Shown piece by piece: positions 10,893 through 23,202 of a stretch of DNA of 64,000 nt. A program made the position numbers and the translations under genes. A model generated the notes under the pieces. It ran no database searches. It was not told the DNA's origin and was given only the letters and a program-made list of their open reading frames with translations. The stretch is from Brachionus koreanus (Eukaryota > Rotifera > Eurotatoria > Ploima > Brachionidae): assembly GCA_016987375.1 (NCBI GenBank), contig PJRA01000182.1, forward strand, positions 38,202-102,201, written 5' to 3'. The stretch's first letter is position 1. The number at the start of each line of letters is the position of its first letter.

Positions 10893-13792
10893 ATAAATTT
10901 TATTTTTTTTTTTAATTTTATTACATTAGATTTTAATGAATAATTAATTAAATTTATTATCATTCAAATAAATTTAAAAAGCCGATCATTTTTTCGGATT
11001 TTGAAACCAAAAAATTTGGTAGCGAATGAAATTTTCTGATTTAATCAAAATAGACAAGGTAATAAGAAGGTGTATAGATTAAAAAAGCGAACTAGGTTAG
11101 TTAAGAGTATGTAATTTTGATGCTTATCTGATTTAATATATAATAATTAAAATTAATCTTAAACATTTTTTTGTATATAACAAACTGAATTTTTTTACTT
11201 AATTTTTTTTTACTTTTGGTTATGTTACGCCATCTGAGATTTGATTAAATCGACTAAGTGGTAGAATAGTGAGAAGAAATATAAATTAAATAGTTAATTG
11301 ATTAAATCGAGTAGAACATGGTCAAAATAACTCTCAGATTAATATTAAGATAAAACATGTGACTTAAAATTGAGATCTTGACGGTTTTTAACTTGATACT
11401 CACATATTTTATGATTAGTAACTTTATGGCGATAATCTGGTCTATTGGTCTGATATTTTTATGTGAAAAATTGTATAATTAGTCAAATTTAATTTTTAAT
11501 CTTAAATTTTCAAACACAAGTTTAAGATTAAAAATTAAATTATATTATTTTAAATTTTGTTTAAATATTAAATAACAAATATTAGCAAGGGGTCTGAAAA
11601 GAGTCCAGGGAAAACAAAATGTCTTCAAAGCCTGTAATTTTTTTTTTCAAAGAAGATTTTTTGTTAAAAAATTTTTTAAAAGGAGCCTTAAAAACTCCTC
11701 GGAACTTATAGCTTACATAAGAAGCATTCACACTGGAAAAACTTATAGCTTTAAAATAGCTTATAGTCTTCAAATTTATTAATTGCTTTTTTAAATTACT
11801 TTAAATGCTGGATTGTATCTCATTTTTAATCCTATACATAAATACTGAATATTACGCAATAGAAATAATTAAAAAATTTTACAAATCAGACTCTAACACT
11901 ACTAAACAATTTTCATTATTTATCATATTTTAAAATAGTTTTGATTTTTATTTTATTATGTAGTTCAAACATTACAGTTAGTGAAATAATATTTGCTCAA
12001 AAATGTAGATTAAAAAAAGTATAGAGAGATGAGAAAATTAAAAACCAGTAATTATTCAGGTGTAATCCAAAATAAATATGGAATCAAAATAAATCTTTTA
12101 AATTCTACTTAGACCATGCTAATCAATACTGTAAAATAATTTTTATTCAAAAAACAGATATTATAAAAAGCTAGCTTTTTAAATCAATATTTTTTGCATA
12201 AATTATTTTATCAATTTTATGTAAGAATTAAAAAGCTTTGTTAAAGAAGTTTTACAAAGGAAGTGTACAAATGAACCAAACTTTAATTTTCTTAATAATT
12301 AAAATTATATTTCTCATTTTAAGATTTATCGGCAGTTTTTATTCTATCTGGAATTTTAAATTAATTATTCGCCATTTCTTAAATGAATTAAAATAAAATG
12401 ATCGATTGAAAAAAAGAGCTTGTATTAAGCATTAGATTTTTATGTTAATTTATGTCAATCATAGGATTTTGATTAACAAAACTTAAAAACGAAGCAATCA
12501 ATATTTGAGTCTGATTACTAATATCAATCTCATCTCTTTATTTTTAACTTTATGTTCAATTTTCACAGTTTCACAAAATTAACAATAATTCAAAATAATG
12601 ATAATTTAAAATATTTTAAATGACAACAAATTTTAAGAATTAATCGTTATTCTTTGTTATTTTAGGGTATGAAAGGAGTTTACAAAAAAGAAACTACGTT
12701 CGTTTCTTTATTAATACATTTGGAGGCTAAATTTTAACAATTTTAAGATTGTAAACATTTTTATTTAAAATTTCAAAAGTTATTAAAAGATAATTTTATA
12801 AAATCCTTTTCGAAAAAAAATTTATCCAACTTGAAAATAAAATTTAAAATTTATTAGTTTTTCTAGTGTTATATAGTTCTCTATTTTTAAAATACTTTAA
12901 AATGATAATTTTGTAAAATTATTTAAGAGTTTCAATTAATTTTTCAATAAATTTTTGTTTCTTAATTTTTCTAAATTTGAAATTTTAATCAATTAAGATA
13001 TATATTAGATGATAAAAATGATTAGATTGATTTTAACTCAATAATTTGTTTTAAAATCTATTTAATTTTATATTGTTTTTTTTTTAAATTAGATTTTATG
13101 CTAAAAAATGAAACCTATTGTGCCTAATTATCAATTTTTCTATATTTTATAGTTTTAAAGTATCGTTTGTTAAAAAATAAAGTATCATTTTATTGATTTT
13201 ATTTTATTTTAAAAAACTAAAAATAGTGACAACTTTTAATCTCTCGTCTCGTTTTTATCAGTATTTCTTAGTTTTAACTTGTTATTTGATTATTAAAGTT
13301 GAAAATTTAATTAAAAAAATTGAATATCCTATAAAGAGAAATAATATTAGTAAATTAAATTCGTTATTAATATCAAAAGTACTGTTGAATTAGTATATTG
13401 ACAATAATTTGTTTAATTTACTTTACTAAAAAAAAATTTAACCCAGTTTTTAAAAAATTTCAAAAAATTTTAAACGTTTTAAACGTAATAAAATGTGGGA
13501 CGATTCTTTTATTTAAGATTAATTTAAATTATATTTAAATTGGATAGAATTTTGATTGCTGTTCTGTTTAGAATTAGAAATTTAGATAAAACTCATTTAT
13601 TTTGCTAATTTACAGCATCAAGGCCATGTTTCTAATCTTCAAAAGTAACAGCTTTAATGTAATGACGTTTAAAATAAAGCATGAATGGCTGATTTTTTTA
13701 AAAATAATTATGAACTCAATTTTGTTCTTTAGAAAATTTTATAAATCCCATGTATTATCGAATCGAAATAAATAAGGAATATTACAATATAA
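10893..13792. other. 2.9-kb intergenic region, nothing coding seen
   Basis: No ORF with recognisable homology on either strand. This is the only place upstream of PATJ where an L27 or PDZ1 exon could lie before the neighbouring gene, and none is visible. One clean hairpin is listed separately. Confidence 0.55.
11486..11541. repeat. Perfect 21-bp inverted repeat
   Basis: Arms AATTTAATTTTTAATCTTAAA (11486-11506) and its reverse complement (11521-11541), with a 14-base loop. In sequence this A+T-rich it may be chance or a small foldback element. Confidence 0.7.
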
Positions 13793-16700
13793 ATGATGGT
13801 TTTAAATACGGAATGGACTCAATTAGAAATAATAGAATTACTAAATGAATTACCAACCCAAAATTTAGATGATGGTTCAAATTCTAAAGGACCTTTGTCA
13901 GGAAATGGTGGATTTGGTTTCGGAATCACGGGAAATAAAAGTACTGGAGTCGTTGTAAAAGTAATTACTCCCGGAGGAAGCGCTTCTAAGGTTAATTTAA
14001 AAAATTTTTATACAATTCTTTAAAAAAATTGATTATTTTTGATAAATTCAATAAAATAAATTACTCATCAAAATTTAATTAGCTTATTTATTTAAGGATG
14101 GAAGATTAAAAATAAACGATCAACTATTTCAAATAGGAAGTATCAATGTTCGTGGCATGAATTCGGAACAGGTTGCTGCAGTTCTTAGACAATCAGCTTT
14201 TCATGGTCAATTTGTAAAATTTTTAGTTGCCCGACCTATAAATAATTCGGTTGATGATTTTGAGGAAATAGTTTCAAATGAAGCCATTGATTTGGATCAA
14301 GAAAAATCAAACAACGATATTATGAATATTGATCTTCCTTTATCAAAAGGAAAGCGCTTTTACATTAAAACAAGCGCCATAGTGGATAAAAAAATTAATT
14401 TCATGATTTTGAATTCATTAGAAACTCAAGATGATTCGATTAATTATTTGAGTAAAGAACCCCATCAAGAAATAGAGTCAAAGAATATGTCTAATTTAGA
14501 AGAAAAAAAAACAAATTCAAAAACTTATACTGAAATATTATTGGGAAATGATTACATTATTGAAATACCCAAAGAAAATGATTTCGACGAAACGAAAAAT
14601 TTATCTTCAAATATTAACAAAATATTAAATACTATTGGCTTATCGATTGGTAATATTAACGAATATTTTTTTATTGAATCCTTAGAAACACTGGAACATG
14701 AATTCCAAATGTGCGAAATATATGATCAATTACTAGAAATTAACACGAAAAATATAAATGAATTCAGCAATAATACTGTTTTAGATAATGATAAGATTTC
14801 TTTTAAATTTTCAAATAATTTTCAATTAAAAGTCCAAATATTACAAAAAAAATGGTATAACTATCTAACAAATGAACAAGATGATTTTCAAAATTATTTA
14901 GACCCCAAAAAATACGATTTGGATATTATTGTAAGTCGAATCGATAAAACAAAATCAAAAAATTTGGGCATTACTTTAGAGGGTACGGTCGATTTAGACG
15001 ATAACGGAAATGAAAAGTATCCTCATCATTATATACGCTCTATTATGATGAATGGTCCTGTAAATAATTCAAAAGATGCCAAATTTCAAGAAGGAGACGA
15101 ACTTTTAGAAATCGATTCGATTAAATTATACGCCGTTAACTATGTTGAACTTCTCCAACATCTTAAGTCTTTAAAAAACAAATCAATGATTTTAGTGTGT
15201 GCACGAAAAATTAGCAAGGCTACGAGCGAAACTTTTGATTTCAAAACAGAACGTTTTGGTTTTGAAAAAGAGAACATAAACATAAAAGACGAAGAATTAA
15301 AAAAAAATACAGTTCAAATTCGAGCAAAATCGGAAACAAGACCAATAATCGAAATGCAACAAGAGAGAGAAGCAACAAAAAAAAATTTAGGAGAAAATTC
15401 TCTTAATCCGAACAGACTTTATTTTCGATCAAGATCTCTTGAATTAACTGGTCCCAAATTATGGGATAGCAAAACATTTTTTATTGATTTAATAAAAGGA
15501 GAAAATGGATTAGGATTTTCTCTTATTGATTATCAAAATGATGCCTATAATCCATTATCAAAAACAATGATTGCTTTTCGTGCTTTAGTTCCTGGAGGGG
15601 TTGCGCATTTAGACGGAAGAATTATGCCTGGACAAAGATTAGTTAGCATCAATGATTACGTTTTGGACAATAATTTGTTTCTAAAAAATAAAGAAAACAA
15701 GATCTCATTTTCAGTCGAGAAAAAAAATTCTTTTCTTTCTAGTTATTCCAAAATTTTCAACATCAATCTTTTGGATTTCGCATTAAATATATTGAAAAGT
15801 ATTCCTATAGGAAAAGAAGTTCGTTTGGGAATACAAAACCCTTTGCCTTATCCTGATGCAGATATACAAAGTGTACAAAGTCAGGATGGAAACTTAAATT
15901 CATTGAATACAATGTACGATTTAGTGGATTTTAACAAATGTAACACAACACAAATCGAAGAAACCAAAAATCTAAATTGCTATGAAGACTTATTTTTAAA
16001 AAGTGATCCTTTCATGAATTTCAACAATGAATTTAATACCAATTTCGATTTCAATTCAGAAAAAAAGGAATTGAATAAGAGCGAAGCTGACCTTACACAC
16101 TTTAGAAAAAGCTATAAACTTGGCAAAAAATTCAAAAATAAAATTGAATACGGCGCATTAGCTACATCTGCACCGGCTATTTTGTGCTATGGAAATTACG
16201 AAAATGATAAATATTTTAAATTCTACTCGTCAATGCCTCAACTAAAACTTAATACACTCAATTTTTTCAAATTTAAGTTTAAATCAATTCCAAATATAAA
16301 ATTAAAATCTTACCCAAACTTTAATGCTGAATGTGCGAAATCAAGCATAGATGGCTTTGAATGTTTAGAATCAGATTATAAAATAATGTCAAAAAGTGAA
16401 AACCTTATAAAAGATCGTTCAAATTCAGTTTCTTTTCCTTTGAATGTAAATTTCACCGAAAAACATGATTGTCAAATTCAAGAAAATTTATTTCGAAAAT
16501 CAGCTTATTCATTAAAGTTTCTTAATAGTCTTTTACTCGACGACCAACAAAATGTACCAGAAATTTTTGAAACTGAAAGTTATCATGAATTATTGAATGA
16601 AAATCAATTTCATCAAGCTTTTATTAAAAATGTGAGTAATTTAAAAAAAACTATCCTATTTTTCTATATTTCTTATTGACATATTTAATTTTTTAAATTA

Positions 16701-19700
16701 ACGTGCTTTCATCCTAACTTGAAAAGCTCATCAAAAATCTAGCTAGTTTTGAAAAAAAAAAGTTTCATTAAATCAAGAACTAAAATTTTTAGTTTTCAAG
16801 CTTAAAACTTAAACACACACCACCTCCTACAAACTGAAGTAAGAATTAAAGAATTCTGGCCAGATATTTTTTAAGACAAAATTTTATGCTCTGATATTTT
16901 GGTTTACATGTCTTTGGAAAACAGAATTCTATGATTTTAGTAAAATTCAAAACTAAAAAAAATTTTTTTCTTATTCGGGATTTAGTTTTGAATATCATGA
17001 TGAATATTAAAAGTATTCAACCTGAACAATGACCAAAATATGCTGTTTAAAAAATTTGACTACGAAATTTTAATAACGTCATTTTACTTGAACTAGTGGT
17101 CATATAGATAAACCAATTATATATTATATATTAATTAGCTTATCGAGATCTACAAGAAAATTAAAAAGAAAATTTTATTTTTGGGATTTATATCCAAATT
17201 ACTTCATGTTCTTTGCATGCCAAAGTTAAGATCGTTAAGATTGAGAAGCTTAGAATTTAATTGCCTTTTAAATAACGTTTCACTTGAAAAGTGCAAATCG
17301 GCTGAGAGCCGAATTTTGGTTTTAGTTAAAGCATGTGATCTTTTCAGTTATGTTGATTATTTTGATAGATTCAATTTGATTGATTCGATTATTTTGATAA
17401 CTCTAAATTATATTTTAAATAAATAAATAAATTGATTATTTTATCTTAAAAAGGCATGTTCACCAAAAACTAAGTCATAAATCTTAGGTTTAAATTTCAC
17501 GTGAAAGCAAAATAAAATAAAATTTTGTGCTAGATTTAAGTTCTTGTTCTTTTAATTAGTTCTTCAATTTCATCTGTTTCAATTTTTATACCCTTAAAAT
17601 TTAGCTAAAAAATATATTTAAAATTTCTATAAATATAGATAAATAAAAATACAAGACACCTTTGTAAAACTAATGAAAAAGAAAATGTGAATATCGATAT
17701 GGAAATCCTTGAAATCGAAGAAATTTTGAAAAATTTTATATCATGTGAACGTAATAATAAGAAAATTGTTGGAGACATTTTTGAAGCTAAAACTGAAAAC
17801 AAATTTCGTCTCAATAACTTGATAAACGAGAATATTTTTGATGCTTTAGAAAAGATTAGTCTTGACATGGCATTTCATTCGTGGCCTAAAATTACACTAA
17901 GACCAGTAAATAAAAATTTATCTGAATTAAAAAAGCAGATTAATCGAAGAAGTGATATTAAAAGAAGTTCATGTAAAAGAAAAAATACTTTTGATGAGCA
18001 GATAGTTGTAATTAACCAAAGTCGCTCCCCAAGTGGTGCTCGATATATTAGAAATTTTCCTGATAATTTTCATCATTCTAAAAGCAAATCTCAAAGCAGC
18101 TATTCTAAGTCAATTAATTTATTATTAGAAAAAGATTCTATCACAAAAATAAATTCGAAATTTCTGAATAAGATTAAAATTATAAACATACTTGGAAAAG
18201 AGATTGTTAGACTACCATGGTATCTTGAAAAAGAAGTTCGAATCAAAAAAGATTTTTACCCACTAGGAATAATAAGCGTAGATTGTTCTGTTGATGAAGG
18301 AATTAATGGTTGTGTAATAAAGAGAATTGAATCAAATTCTGCTTGTGCGAAAGATGGACGCCTCAAAATAGGCGATTTTCTCCTATCAGTTAACAATGAA
18401 CAAATGAGGATTTGTACTAATTCTAATGCTCGTGCAATTCTAAATAGAGCATCTCTGACTAGCAAAGATGTCGTGTAATATTTTAAAAATCCTTTATATT
18501 TTATATATATTTAAAATTTTAGGATCATTTACATTCGACTAGAGGATGCACTTAGATTTAAATCAAAAATAAAATTATCAGAAAAAAATATCGTCTCAAC
18601 ATTGTCAACAAGTTTTTTAGATTCAAACCACGTTCGGTCTCCATCTTCAAATTCAAAGTCTCAATCTATCAGTTTACATTTATCAAATTCGAGCATTTCA
18701 GGATCATTATGCACTTCAAAATCTATTTCACTTGATTCCGTGTTTTCGTTTCCAAAATTTCATAATGGTAAAAATTAACCAAATTTACCAAATCAAATTA
18801 CTAATTTATTTTAATATTTAGATACCAAATCAACAGAATTTCAACTAAAAAAGTAAATTGTTTTGTAATGAAATAAATGCAGTAAAATTTGGTACAAATA
18901 GTAAAAAGATTAAAAATTTCACTAATTTTTTTCTATATTTAAAATAAAAATTAGTAAATGGAATAAGAAACAAGTACGTACCTTACAATAAACTAAATTG
19001 TATCAAATGTTCAAATTTTTCTTATCATTTGACCTAAAGGTTAGTTAAATGCTAAATTTTTTCAATTTAGTCTTGCTATTTTGTACCAAATTTTAAAAAT
19101 CTAAAAACAAATTTGAATTCATTCAAAAGATTGTAAAAATAAATTCTCCATGTAAATTACTTTGTATTTCATCAAAAAAAAAATGCTTTAAATTATTGTT
19201 TGGTTTTACTTGAGTAGATAACCATAACAAAAATAAAGATTTTTAAAAACTAGTTATGAATGAAATATTTTTTATAAAGAGCTAATACAAAAATAAAGTC
19301 GGAAAAATCGATGAAAAAATATGATGAAAAAATTATTGATGAAACATTAAATTTAAAATCATCGAATGAATCTGATATAGTAAAAGATTTGAAAAATGAT
19401 CCCAGTGAAAAAACGGTATCAACTATTATCTCACAATTTGGAGATCAACAATCAAATAAGATAAATCAGTCTGATTCATTTGAACAGTCCGATTTAGGTA
19501 AAACTTTGTGGGGTTCTGAGAGAGTTGTCATTATAGAACGTGAAGAAAATCAAAGTCTAGGAATTAGTATTGTTGGAGGAAAATTAGATGTTTCAACCCA
19601 AAAAGGAATTAATTTACAGCACAATTTTATCACCGGTATATTTGTTAAACACGTGCAAGAATTAAGCCCAGCCGGAAAAAATGGAATGATAAAAACAGGC

Positions 19701-21675
19701 GATAGAATATTATCTGTGAATGAAGTTGATCTTACACAAGCTTCCCATGATCAAGCGGTGGCTGTCATTAAAAATTCAAAATCACCGGTTAAGTTTTTGA
19801 TACAAAGTCTCATTCATAACCGCCCACAAACCGAGTCCGTGGACCAGAGCTTTAGTTTGTCGGCAAAAGAAAATCATAATATTAATAATTCGGATAAATT
19901 TGACTCGAATCAAATTGAAAATAAATACAATTATTCATTAGAAAATATTAAAGAAAAGTATACTTACTTATTGGAAACAAACAGTAATGATTTAGAAAAA
20001 GGTGAATTATGTATTTTTAATCTAAGAAAAAATTATCCAAATGAAAATCTTGGACTAAGCTTATCAGGGAATGTGAATTTAAATAAAACCAGTGTGTTTG
20101 TATGTGGCATTAGCTCCAATTCAATAGCACAAAAAAGTGGTTTAAAAGTTGGTGACCAAATTCTTGAAATAAATGGTCAATCGATATATGGAAGAGCACA
20201 TTCAAACGCAGCACCATTGATAAAAAATATTAAAAGTTTGGAAATTTTCTTGGTCATTTATAGAAATGAAGAAAATTTGAAACAAATGTTCAAATTGCCT
20301 CCTAGTTTGAATTGCACAAAATCAAATAGCCAAAAAAATATTAATGATCAGTTAGTCATGTCGGAGGTATTAAAATTAGAATCTTATTCAAATTCTGAAA
20401 GTTATAGATCAAGTATTAGTGCAGAAAATTCCGAATCATTGCTTTCTTCTTCTTCTCAGATTAATTATGTCGAGAAAAATAATTATAAATCAAATTTTGA
20501 TGAAGATATTCAAAAAATAAAACTAAAAAGAGAATCGAATGAAAAAAGCTTTGGTATAGGTATAAGTGAAAAAAATGAGCGATTAATAGTTCGAGAATTG
20601 AACAGAAATGGAATCGCATTTCGAGTAACATTTTAAAAATAAAAATATTTAATTGATTTTAAGAAAAATTTCTAGGATGGAAGATTGGAAATTGGTGATG
20701 AGATTTTAGCAGTTAACAATTTAAAAGTAGATACAATTAATTATGCTTATCTGACGAACTTATTATTATCAAGTAATGAAACAGTAGAATTAGAAGTTTT
20801 AAAAAAAAATACACCAAAAAATCTTCAAAGCGAACCAGAAATTAATGAGTCAACAAACTGTGAGCACAACGAGATCACAAGTCAATTTATTAATGAAAAT
20901 CCAAAAACTAATGCCATTATAATTGGTCAGGAAACATGGATTGAGATCGATCGGCAAAAAAATGGTCTTGGTTTGTCTATTGTTGGTGGATGTGACACAC
21001 AAATTCAGGGAATTATAATACACGACATTTATAAAAATGGTGCAGCATTTAATGATAAAAGACTTTTAATAGGGGACCAAATACTTAAAGTTAACAATAT
21101 TGATTTGATGTCACTAACACATGAACAGGCCTTAAATGCTTTGCGTCAAACATCCGAAAGTGTCAAATTGCTTATCCACCGTAGCTCTTCACAAAATCAA
21201 AACATTTTACAAAAGAAAAACAAAAAAAATTTTGATATTTCAAACAATGAATATAATGAAAAATATATGGATGTAAAAAATATTGAACTTAATAAAAAAT
21301 TTGGCAAGGGCCTTGGATTTAGCATAATTGGTCAAAAAGACGGAACAGGAGTTTTTATTTCTCATATAGTATGATTAAATATCTAAATAAATTAAACATA
21401 TACTTTTAAATAAAAAGATTGATGGTGGATGTGCACATCGAGACGGACGGCTTGCAATTGGAGATTTGATTCTTGAAGTAAACAATCAAAATATTCAAAA
21501 ATCAGCATACAATGATGTAGCATTTCTTCTAAAAACATTGCCTCAAGGAAAAGTGAGTCTAAAAATTGGACGATTTAAAACAACAAGTAACAGATCAAAT
21601 GACAATCTAAAAACAAGTCCTGATGAATCTATAAAATATTCAAGAAGAAATTCCAAATCTATTCTAAATAATTAA
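13793..21675 (+). CDS. PATJ: PATJ/MUPP1 multi-PDZ scaffold protein
   Basis: Eight exons: 13793-13990, 14097-16631, 17639-18474, 18523-18767, 18822-18852, 19280-20624, 20676-21368 and 21418-21675, giving about 2046 residues (human MPDZ about 2070). The scaffold organises the Crumbs polarity complex at cell junctions. Nine PDZ domains can be read at about residues 6-110, 341-437, 527-650, 1108-1203, 1362-1462, 1524-1610, 1695-1778, 1816-1899 and 1931-2011, plus a worn one at about 215-320. They follow the vertebrate order: the first matches MUPP1 PDZ2 (GFGFGITGNKSTGVVVK) and the last two match PDZ12/13 (LGLSIVGGCDTQIQGIIIH; GKGLGFSIIGQKDGTGVF). No L27 or PDZ1 is seen upstream. The ATG at 13793 is the first possible start; upstream exons cannot be excluded. 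The start of exon 3 is the least certain junction. Confidence 0.9.
18883..19095. mobile_element. MITE candidate in PATJ intron 5
   Basis: The 213-bp segment is bounded by inverted repeats TAAAATTTGGTACAAATAG (from 18883) and CTATTTTGTACCAAATTTTA (19076-19095). A TA lies at each outer edge, as for Tc1/mariner insertions. There is no coding capacity, and it sits wholly inside an intron. Assignment to a superfamily is an inference from the TA alone. Confidence 0.55.
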
Positions 21676-23202
21676 GAAAACTATTAAAGTTCTATAAATG
21701 TAATTGATAAGCGACTTTTAAAACTTGTAAAGATAAAGTTCTACTATGCACAATAAAATTTAAGTTATTAGACATTAGTTATTTGATTAGAGTAATATTT
21801 TTTATTCACTTATTTAATGATCGTTTTTTTAATCTCAAATAAATGATTTTTATTTTAATATTTTCTTTCATTTAAAATTTGTTTTATTTTTGAAAAATTG
21901 AAATACTCTCATTAATAATCATTAATTTAAATAAATAGTTCTTTTATAAAAAATTCACAAAAAAAATCTTTATCGTTTAATTTCATATGATGAATGAGTC
22001 TTTGTCACCTCATACTTACAACCTCTAAGATTGATGCATCTTTTTCGCCTAACTGATTCTAGCCTTCTCATTCATTTTAAATTTGATAAAACATTCAAGT
22101 TTTCAGACGATGCTGACCATGGTGTTGGCAAACAAATAGAAACTATTGGTAAATTTAGGGCACGAATTTTGTCGAAAAATAAGTACAGCTAAGTAGAATT
22201 TGTGAGAATGGAATTTTCGAGGTAAATAGAGTTGATCAGAACCGTCAAGTGTCAAGTGAATATGGACTCGGCAAAGTCAAAATGCACCATTCTACTGAAA
22301 TCTGACGTCAAAGAAAACAAAATATTCTTAAGTTTTTTGCTATCCAAGTTAAAGTATTCAATGAAAAAATCAAAGTTCTTAGTCAATAAAGTTTTAAGTA
22401 TTTTAAATATTATTTATTAATATATTTTTTTTAAACATTTTTTTAAAAAAAATATATTAATAAATAATATTCTAGTATCCTTTGTAAGCTTGCTGAGCCA
22501 AAAAGTTGATTTATTATTTAAACAATCCGATTTAGTCCAAATGCTAAATGTGCAGAGTTTTACCAGAATGTTTCAGATAATGAAGATTTGAATGTTACAT
22601 CAATTTGCATTAACAAAACTTGCTTTTAATATTTAGGAAAAATGTTTAGGAAGAATTTTTAAAATTTTATTCTGTTTTATTGTACTGATTTGTACAAAAC
22701 CCTTCACATGAAATTTTATTTTCAACAAGCCAACAAAAATTATTAGTATCTTTTTGATTGCAAATGTGTTAGCTACGAATTTAGCAAGCACATTTTTACT
22801 ATATCTCAAAATATTGCAGAAAGCTTTAGTGTATTTTTTTTAAGTCTTAGATGTGAATCTTTCTATTTATTTCTATTTATGGATATATTTAATTGACTTA
22901 GTCTAATCCTACAGTGGTCACTTTATTATTTTTTTTTTTAGATTTAATAAATTATTAGAACAATAGATTATTTGTTTTCCAGTTATTTACAACTCACCCC
23001 TTTAAGGATATTTTATTAAATGTAACAAAAGGTTAAAATTTTCAATTAAGCTTGAAATTAGCTAATTTACCAATTTGTTTTTATGTAACTTAAAATTTTA
23101 TAATAAAATACCAATTTTTGTTTAATACTATTAGTTTTAAAGCAAACATATTTATTTAACTAATTTTGAAATATACAATGTTAAATTATAATCTAAAAAG
23201 CA
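21676..23202. other. Convergent intergenic region
   Basis: Lies between the 3' ends of PATJ (plus) and the esterase-like gene (minus). Short open frames (for example 22232-22420) match nothing recognised. A strong hairpin at 22406-22471 is listed separately. Confidence 0.5.
22406..22471. repeat. Perfect 30-bp inverted repeat
   Basis: Arms 22406-22435 and 22442-22471 are exact reverse complements with a 6-base loop. The stem is almost entirely A/T. Between two convergent genes it could act in transcription termination, or be a foldback element; both are guesses. Confidence 0.8.

Noticed and set aside
17181..17426. Open frame inside PATJ intron 2
   Set aside because: No usable splice sites in phase with PATJ and no recognisable domain; it begins without a proper start codon.
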